A stretch of DNA of 6,384 nucleotides, from the NCBI GenBank assembly GCA_027340195.1, contig DAHWNE010000299.1, positions 1-6,384 of the forward strand. Reading direction: 5' to 3'. Position 1 is the first letter of the stretch; the number at the start of each line of letters is the position of its first letter. Positions 1-6,384 of the stretch are shown piece by piece. Source of the DNA: Acetobacteraceae bacterium (lineage in GTDB: Bacteria; Pseudomonadota; Alphaproteobacteria; Acetobacterales; Acetobacteraceae). A program made the position numbers and the translations under genes. The notes under the pieces were generated by a model. That model worked only from the letters and a program-made list of their open reading frames with translations. It ran no database searches and was not told the origin of the DNA.

Positions 1-2447
<2,447 letters not shown>

Positions 2448-2451
<4 letters not shown>

Positions 2452-3737
2452 CCCCGCCGCCCCTCCCTCTTCGCATCGACCGCCTCGGCGCCGCCGGCGA
2501 CGGCATCGCCGCGGCGCCGGACGGGCGCGCGGTGTTCCTGCCCTTCACCCTGCCGGGGGAGGCGGTGCGCGCCCACCTGACCGGCAGCCGCGGCGGCGCG
2601 CTGGCGGGGGCGGTCGATGCCATCGACACCCCGAGCCCCGACCGTGTACCGCCCGCCTGCCGCCATTTCGGCTCCTGCGGCGGCTGCGCCCTGCAACATT
2701 GGGCGGCCGGCCCGTACCGCGCCTGGAAAGCGGACCGGCTGCGCGAGGCCCTGATCCGCGCCGGCTTCGCCGACCCGCCCGTCGCCGCCACCGTAACCGT
2801 CGCTCCGGGCGCGCGAATGCGGATGGACCTTGCGCTGCGGCGCCTCGGCGGCCAGCTCCGCCTCGGCCTGCACCGCGCCCGCGCCGCCGAGGTGATCGAC
2901 CTGGCCGAATGCGCGGTCCTGCATCCGGACCTGGTCGCGCTGCTGCCGGGGCTGCGCGCGCTGGCCGGTGGCCTGGCGGCGCTGCGGCGAGAGGGCGCGG
3001 CGGTGGCGAACCGGCTGGATCGCGGCATCGACCTGCTGCTGCGCACCGATGCCGCCCTGACCCTGGCCGACCGCAGGCGCCTCGCCGCCTTCGCCGAGGT
3101 CGCCGGGCTGGTCCGCCTATCCTGGGCGCGGGGCGATGCCGACCCCGAGCCGGTCGCCGCCCGCCTGCCGCCCGAACTGACGCTCGCCGAGGTGACGGTC
3201 CGTCCGGCTCCCGGCGCGTTCCTGCAAGCCGCCGCCACCGGGGCGATCCAGGGCGCCGTCCGCGCCGCGTTTCCGCAACCGCTGCCGCGCCGGGCACGGA
3301 TTGTCGAACTCTATGCCGGCATCGGCACCCTGAGCTTCGTCCTGGCCCCGCTGGCCGCGGTCGCGGCCTATGAATCGGATCCGTCGGCGGTGGCGGCGCT
3401 CCGGCAGGCGGCCGCCGCCGCCGGGCTGGGCGGGCGGGTCCGGGCGGAGGCGCGGGACCTGACCCGCCGCCCGCTGTCGCCCGCCGAATTGCAGGCCGAG
3501 GCGGTGGTGCTGGACCCGCCGGAAGCCGGAGCGGCGGCGCAGTTGCCGGCGCTGGCCGCGGCGCGCCCGAAGCTGGTGGTCTATGTGAGCTGCAACCCGG
3601 CGACGCTCGCGCGCGATGCCTCGGTGCTGGCCGGTGCTGGCTACCGGGTGGCGGCGGCGACGCCGATCGATCAGTTCCTGTGGTCGGCGCGGGTGGAGAG
3701 CGTAACGGTGTTCCGCCGGGACGCGGCAGGCGGCTGA
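2448..3737 (+). CDS. TRAM/[4Fe-4S] class I SAM-dependent RNA (uracil-C5) methyltransferase, RlmD/TrmA superfamily
   Basis: Predicted cytoplasmic enzyme that methylates C5 of a uridine in rRNA or tRNA using S-adenosylmethionine. Numbered from GTG 2532, Cys43-x5-Cys49-x2-Cys52 and Cys127 ([10 protein letters not shown]) match the [4Fe-4S] site. [12 protein letters not shown] (about 258-269) is SAM motif I, LDPPEAG has Asp328, [10 protein letters not shown] has the catalytic nucleophile Cys354, and [12 protein letters not shown] ends at Glu389, the expected general base. TRAM plus Fe-S architecture is that of RlmD (23S rRNA U1939) rather than TrmA or RlmC, but the target base cannot be read from sequence. 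Start: the TRAM strand [13 protein letters not shown] is encoded in frame upstream of GTG 2532, and the frame is open back to a TGA at 2397 with no ATG, GTG, TTG or CTG in between. ATA 2448, overlapping the rpoC TAG and preceded by GGAGGA, is the best upstream candidate (429 aa). The conservative alternative is GTG 2532 (401 aa), which would truncate the TRAM domain and lacks a clear ribosome site. Function class is confident; the start is not. Confidence 0.88.
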
Positions 3738-3751
3738 CCCGTCAGCCCGCC
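3729..3751. terminator. Inverted repeat across the convergent stops; possible bidirectional terminator
   Basis: GGCTGAC (3732-3738) and GTCAGCC (3741-3747) are perfect reverse complements separated by CC. GGC (3729-3731) can also pair with GCC (3749-3751) if C3748 bulges, giving about 10 GC-rich pairs; the innermost C-G pair would have to open to leave a 4-nt loop. The repeat contains the TGA stop of the methyltransferase (3735-3737) and the complement of the thrC TGA (3742-3744). It would fold in transcripts from either strand. There is no T-tract on either side, so it is not a canonical intrinsic terminator. Symmetry may partly reflect two TGA codons facing each other. Confidence 0.35.
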
Positions 3752-5136
3752 GCGAACTCGCGCACCGCCCCCCGCACCGAGGCCAGGTCGTTCGGCACCC
3801 GCGTAAAGCGCTCCGGCCGCGCGAACATGTCCGCTAGCCGTGTCGGCAGGGCCGGCCGCAGCCCAGTGGCCTGTTCCATCGCCTCGGGGAACTTGGCCGG
3901 ATGCGCGGTCGCCATCGCCACCATCGGCACCCCCTGGCCCGCCGGCCGGGCCCGCGCCGCCGCGATGCCCACCGCGCTATGCGGGTCTGCCAGATAGCCG
4001 CAGGCGGCGTGCAGCCGGGCGATCTCCGCCAGCGTGCCGGCATCGTCCAGTCGAAACCCGTGCAGCAACCCGCGCGCGCGGTGCCAGACCGGGGCCGGCA
4101 CCGCCATCCGCCCCTCGGCGCGGAACCCTTCCATCGTGGCCGCGGTCGCCGCCGGGTCGCGGTCCAGGAGTTCGAACAGCAGGCGCTCGAAATTGGAGCT
4201 GACCTGGATGTCCATGCTGGGCGAGAGCGACGGCTCCACCGGCCGGACCGACATGTCGTTGCTGTCCAGGAACCGGGTCAGGATGTCGTTGCGGTTGGAT
4301 CCCACCACCAGCCGCGCCACCGGCAGGCCGATTCGCCGGGCCACCCAGGCCGCCAGCACGTTGCCGAAATTGCCGGTCGGCACCGCGAAGCCGACCTCGC
4401 GGTCCGGCCCGCCCAGCGCCAGCGCCGCCGCAACGTAATACGGCACCTGTGCGGCGATCCGCGCCCAGTTGATCGAGTTCACCGCCGCCAGCCCGAGCTC
4501 GGCGCGCAACGCCGCATCGGCGAACAGCGCCTTCACCAGGTCCTGGCAATCGTCGAAATTGCCCGCTACCGCGAGATTGAGCACGTTCCGCGCGGTCACG
4601 GTGGTCATCTGCCGCCGCTGCACCTCGCTGGTGCGGCCTTCCGGGTGCAGGATCACGATGCGCACCCGCTCCCGCCCGGCGAACGCCTCGATCGCGGCCG
4701 ATCCGGTATCTCCCGAAGTCGCGCCGACGATCGTGACATGGGCATCGCGCGCGGCCAGTTCGTGCTCGAACAGGCGGCCCAGCACCGCCATCGCCATGTC
4801 CTTGAAGGCCAGGGTCGGGCCGTGGAACAGCTCCTGCACGAACAGCCCGGTTTCCAGCTGGATCAACGGCACCACGGCGGGATGGCCGAAGCCGGCGTAG
4901 GCCTCCCGGGCGATGCGCTCCAGCACCGCCTCCGGAATCGCCGCCCCGGCGAAGCGGGACAGGATGCGGGCGGCGAGCACCGGATACGGCAGGCCGCGCA
5001 GCGCCCGCCAGTCGGCGGGGCCAAGCCGCGGCCAGCTCTCCGGCACGAACAATCCGCCGTCCTCGGCGAGCCCGGCCAGCAGCACGTCGGTGAACGCACG
5101 CGGGGCGGCCTGGCCGCGGGTGGAGATGTAGCGCAT
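3742..5136 (-). CDS. thrC: Threonine synthase
   Basis: Converts O-phospho-L-homoserine to L-threonine and phosphate, the last step of threonine biosynthesis; a PLP-dependent, fold type II cytosolic enzyme. The 464-residue protein opens with MRYISTRG, typical of the threonine synthase N-terminal domain. HGPTLAFKDMAM places the PLP-binding lysine at Lys112. GATSGDTGSAAIEAF (about 138-152) is the characteristic conserved loop of the family, and VPTGNFGN (252-259) supplies the glycine-rich, asparagine-containing PLP-phosphate loop. VNSINWARI (219-227), GSNRNDILTRFL (279-290) and SMDIQVSSNFERLL (307-320) are further family blocks. Length fits the long form, longer than E. coli ThrC (about 430 residues). 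The frame continues upstream to 5409, but the conserved N-terminus and a GGGGAG ribosome site 5 nt before ATG 5136 fix the start. It lies 13 bp downstream of the lipoprotein gene on the same strand, so they are probably cotranscribed. It ends 4 bp from the convergent methyltransferase. All family residues checked are intact. Confidence 0.97.
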   Translation of the reverse strand: MRYISTRGQAAPRAFTDVLLAGLAEDGGLFVPESWPRLGPADWRALRGLPYPVLAARILSRFAGAAIPEAVLERIAREAYAGFGHPAVVPLIQLETGLFVQELFHGPTLAFKDMAMAVLGRLFEHELAARDAHVTIVGATSGDTGSAAIEAFAGRERVRIVILHPEGRTSEVQRRQMTTVTARNVLNLAVAGNFDDCQDLVKALFADAALRAELGLAAVNSINWARIAAQVPYYVAAALALGGPDREVGFAVPTGNFGNVLAAWVARRIGLPVARLVVGSNRNDILTRFLDSNDMSVRPVEPSLSPSMDIQVSSNFERLLFELLDRDPAATAATMEGFRAEGRMAVPAPVWHRARGLLHGFRLDDAGTLAEIARLHAACGYLADPHSAVGIAAARARPAGQGVPMVAMATAHPAKFPEAMEQATGLRPALPTRLADMFARPERFTRVPNDLASVRGAVREFAAG

Positions 5137-5141
5137 CCGGA

Positions 5142-5147
5142 CTCCCC
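5142..5147 (-). promoter_or_regulatory. thrC ribosome binding site
   Basis: On the minus strand this reads GGGGAG, 5 nt before ATG 5136. It lies wholly within the 13-bp gap after the lipoprotein TGA (5150-5152). It decides the thrC start against the longer open frame reaching 5409 and fits translation of thrC from a shared lipoprotein-thrC message. Confidence 0.75.
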
Positions 5148-5149
5148 GG

Positions 5150-5533
5150 TCAGAAACGGCGGCGGGTGGTGTAGTGCAGCCCGCAGGCGGCACTTTGCGC
5201 ATCCGCCACCAGCGATTTGCCGCGCACGTGGCCGGTGACCACCACCCCCGGCCCGCCGCCGCTGATGGTGCCGTCGGCGTCGATCCGCGCCAGCACATCC
5301 ACCCCGCCGGACCAGGGCACGTAGAACGCGCCCTGCGCCACATAGAGAGTGATGATGCCCGGATGTGGGCAATCGCGCGCCGCGGCGCGGAACCGGGTGG
5401 AGGTGCCATGATAGGCGCCGTCCCAGTCCGGCGCGGCGGCGACGCGCGGCGGGACCGGGCGCGCGGCGGGCGCGGCGCACCCGGCCAGCGCCGCCAGTAG
5501 CAGGATCGCGAGGGGCTTCATGCGCCGGTTCAT
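5150..5533 (-). CDS. Small predicted lipoprotein of unknown function
   Basis: Up to 127 residues. The N-terminus MNRRMKPLAILLLAALAGC has a basic n-region, a short hydrophobic core and an LAGC lipobox, so signal peptidase II cleavage before Cys19 and lipidation are expected. A Pro/Ala-rich linker (about 20-35) leads to a small domain beginning PDWDGAYHGTSTRFR (36-50), with Cys55 (DCPHPG) and Cys117 (AACGLHYT) that could form a disulfide in the periplasm. Mid-domain motifs include ITLYVAQGAFYVPW and ARIDADGTISGGG, suggesting a small beta-rich fold with a glycine turn. No enzymatic motif is seen. Start: ATG 5533 adds MNRR; ATG 5521 gives the alternative MKPLAILL; neither has a convincing ribosome site. 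The frame stays open upstream to 6037, but that part is antisense to lutA and lacks protein character. Its position 13 bp before thrC implies cotranscription, with no obvious link to threonine synthesis. I recognise the style of a conserved alphaproteobacterial hypothetical protein but cannot name a function. Confidence 0.8.
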   Translation of the reverse strand: MNRRMKPLAILLLAALAGCAAPAARPVPPRVAAAPDWDGAYHGTSTRFRAAARDCPHPGIITLYVAQGAFYVPWSGGVDVLARIDADGTISGGGPGVVVTGHVRGKSLVADAQSAACGLHYTTRRRF

Positions 5534-5617
5534 GCGATGGAAGGGAGCGGAAGGCAACGCCGGCCCCTTCCCGCCACGGCACCCCACCTGTATGTCGCAC
5601 CGATGCCAGAGGCGCCG
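5534..5617. promoter_or_regulatory. Divergent promoter region between the lipoprotein-thrC and lutA-like units
   Basis: These 84 bp separate the two divergent starts and should contain both promoters. GGAAGG occurs at 5539-5544 and 5549-5554, ten bases apart (one helical turn), and its reverse complement CCTTCC at 5566-5571; the second and third copies form an inverted pair with an 11-bp centre. This could be an operator for a regulator of the lutA-like gene, but short purine boxes arise easily by chance. For the plus strand, TTCCCG (5568-5573), a 17-bp spacer and TATGTC (5591-5596) is a weak sigma70-like candidate; it would start transcription close to 5603. No convincing minus-strand promoter was found. 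Confidence 0.35.
5608..5612 (+). promoter_or_regulatory. Ribosome binding site choosing ATG 5618 for lutA
   Basis: AGAGG lies 5 nt before ATG 5618. The in-frame ATG at 5603 has no purine-rich sequence at the right distance. The 5618 start also gives MSAPPRVALFVTC, placing the first conserved CCG-domain block close to the N-terminus as is usual in LutA proteins. Confidence 0.55.
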
Positions 5618-6384
5618 ATGTCCGCTCCACCCCGCGTGGCCTTGTTCGTAACCTGTCTGGTCGATCTGCACCGGCCGACCGTGGGCTTTGCGGCGATCCG
5701 GTTGCTGGAGGCCGCCGGCTGCCGGGTAGAGGTGCCGCGCGCGCAGACTTGCTGTGGGCAACCGGCCTATAACTCGGGCGACCGCGCCACCGCCCGCGCC
5801 CTCGCCGAGGGGCTGCTGGATGCCTTCGGTGGCTATGATTACGTGGTGGTGCCCTCCGGCTCCTGCGGCGGGATGCTGCGCCACCATCTGCCGCATCTGT
5901 TCGACGACGACCCCGACCTGCGGGCCCGGGCCGACGCGCTGGCCGCCCGCACCCACGAGCTGGTGAGCTTCCTGGTCGATATCCGCGGCATGACCATCCC
6001 GCCCGGGCGCTGGACCGGGGGCGCGGTGACCTATCACGACAGCTGCTCGGGCCTGCGCGAACTCGGGGTGAAGGCACAGCCGCGGACACTGCTGGCGGCG
6101 GCGGGGGCCAAGGTGACCGAGCTCGCCGAGCCGGAGATCTGCTGCGGCTTCGGCGGCACCTTCTGCGTGAAATACCCGGAGATTTCCACCCGCATGGTCT
6201 CCGACAAGACCCGGGACGTGGTGGCGAGCGGGGCGGAGACGGTGCTGGCCGGGGATCTTGGCTGCCTGCTGAATATCGCCGGCCGATTGTCACGCGAGGG
6301 GCACCCCAAGGGGCAGGCGGTGCAGGTCCGGCACGTTGCCGAGGTCCTGGCCGGCATGACCGACGTGCCACCGATCGGCGCCCC
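5618..6384 (+). CDS. lutA: LutA-type (Fe-S)-binding protein with two CCG domains (3' end outside window)
   Basis: Member of the LutA/YkgE family. In the LutABC system this subunit works with LutB and LutC in oxidation of L-lactate to pyruvate; related CCG proteins occur in glycolate oxidase (GlcF) and heterodisulfide reductase. 255 residues are visible and no stop occurs before the edge; family proteins are about 240-260 residues, so only a short tail should be missing. Domain 1: FVTCLVDLHRP (Cys13), QTCCGQPAYNSGD (Cys45, Cys46) and PSGSCGG (Cys83). Domain 2: YHDSCSGLRELG (Cys143), EICCGFGGTFC (Cys175, Cys176, Cys183) and GDLGCLLN (Cys216). Each domain follows Cys-x31-CysCys, then a further Cys after 36 or 39 residues. 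The final CxxC is incomplete in both (CGGM and CLLN). The C-terminal RHVAEVLAG block is typical of the family. No transmembrane segment is seen. Start chosen at 5618 by the ribosome site; ATG 5603 is the alternative. lutB and lutC homologues would be expected next, beyond the window. The lactate role is inferred from family, not proven; glycolate or another 2-hydroxy acid is possible. Confidence 0.88.
   Translation, partial: MSAPPRVALFVTCLVDLHRPTVGFAAIRLLEAAGCRVEVPRAQTCCGQPAYNSGDRATARALAEGLLDAFGGYDYVVVPSGSCGGMLRHHLPHLFDDDPDLRARADALAARTHELVSFLVDIRGMTIPPGRWTGGAVTYHDSCSGLRELGVKAQPRTLLAAAGAKVTELAEPEICCGFGGTFCVKYPEISTRMVSDKTRDVVASGAETVLAGDLGCLLNIAGRLSREGHPKGQAVQVRHVAEVLAGMTDVPPIGA

Noticed and set aside
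2452..2531. Possible rpoC terminator or non-coding spacer between rpoC and GTG 2532
   Set aside because: The GC-rich segment could fold, but it encodes the first part of the TRAM domain in frame with the methyltransferase and has no T-tract.
3901..5238. Long plus-strand open frame (about 445 codons) opposite thrC
   Set aside because: It is antisense to a clearly functional thrC. The translation is rich in Arg, His, Gly and Pro without any domain pattern, as expected for a mirror frame in GC-rich DNA.
5137..5409. N-terminal extension of thrC to 5409
   Set aside because: The extra 91 residues overlap the lipoprotein gene out of frame. MRYISTRG is the expected threonine synthase N-terminus and a good ribosome site precedes ATG 5136.
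5534..6037. N-terminal extension of the lipoprotein frame to 6037
   Set aside because: The extension is antisense to lutA and would bury the lipoprotein signal sequence in the middle of the protein. The signal peptide and lipobox fix the start at 5533 or 5521.
4863..6371. Minus-strand open frame of about 502 codons spanning the lutA antisense, intergenic spacer, lipoprotein and thrC
   Set aside because: It crosses three real features in the wrong frames and its composition is low-complexity Arg/Pro/Ser; it has no recognisable motif. It exists because stop codons are scarce in GC-rich sequence.

Overview
The window looks like chromosome from a GC-rich alphaproteobacterium. Codon third positions are dominated by G and C. 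The RpoC sequence, the long-form threonine synthase and the RNA methyltransferase would all fit Rhodospirillales/Acetobacteraceae. That assignment is an inference from sequence character, since no database search was possible.

Layout, left to right. (1) Positions 1-2451, plus strand: the C-terminal ~816 residues of RpoC, the RNA polymerase beta' subunit. It holds the second zinc site, bridge helix, trigger loop and downstream jaw region; the active-site aspartate loop lies upstream of the window. (2) About 2448-3737, plus strand: a TRAM + [4Fe-4S] + class I SAM methyltransferase of the RlmD/TrmA (RNA uracil-C5) superfamily. It abuts or overlaps the rpoC stop. Its TRAM domain reads upstream of the first conventional start codon, so it may begin at an ATA that overlaps the rpoC TAG. 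(3) 3742-5136, minus strand: thrC (threonine synthase), converging on the methyltransferase with only 4 bp between the stops, inside a perfect short inverted repeat. (4) 5150-5533, minus strand: a small lipoprotein of unknown function, 13 bp upstream of thrC and probably cotranscribed with it. (5) 5618 to the window edge, plus strand: a LutA-type two-CCG-domain iron-sulfur protein, divergent from the lipoprotein gene across an 84-bp intergenic region and running off the right end.

The genes fall into three transcription units. One is the tail of the rpo operon with an RNA-modification gene attached, so transcription and rRNA/tRNA modification sit together. The second is the lipoprotein-thrC pair. 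The third is a probable lactate/glycolate oxidation operon that would continue with lutB/lutC-like genes outside the window. No tRNA, rRNA, CRISPR array, insertion sequence or phage-like gene is visible, and no stretch over 300 bases lacks a gene. This is mostly ordinary core chromosome. The points worth following up are the methyltransferase start, the rpoC neighbourhood, the shared convergent palindrome and the uncharacterised lipoprotein.
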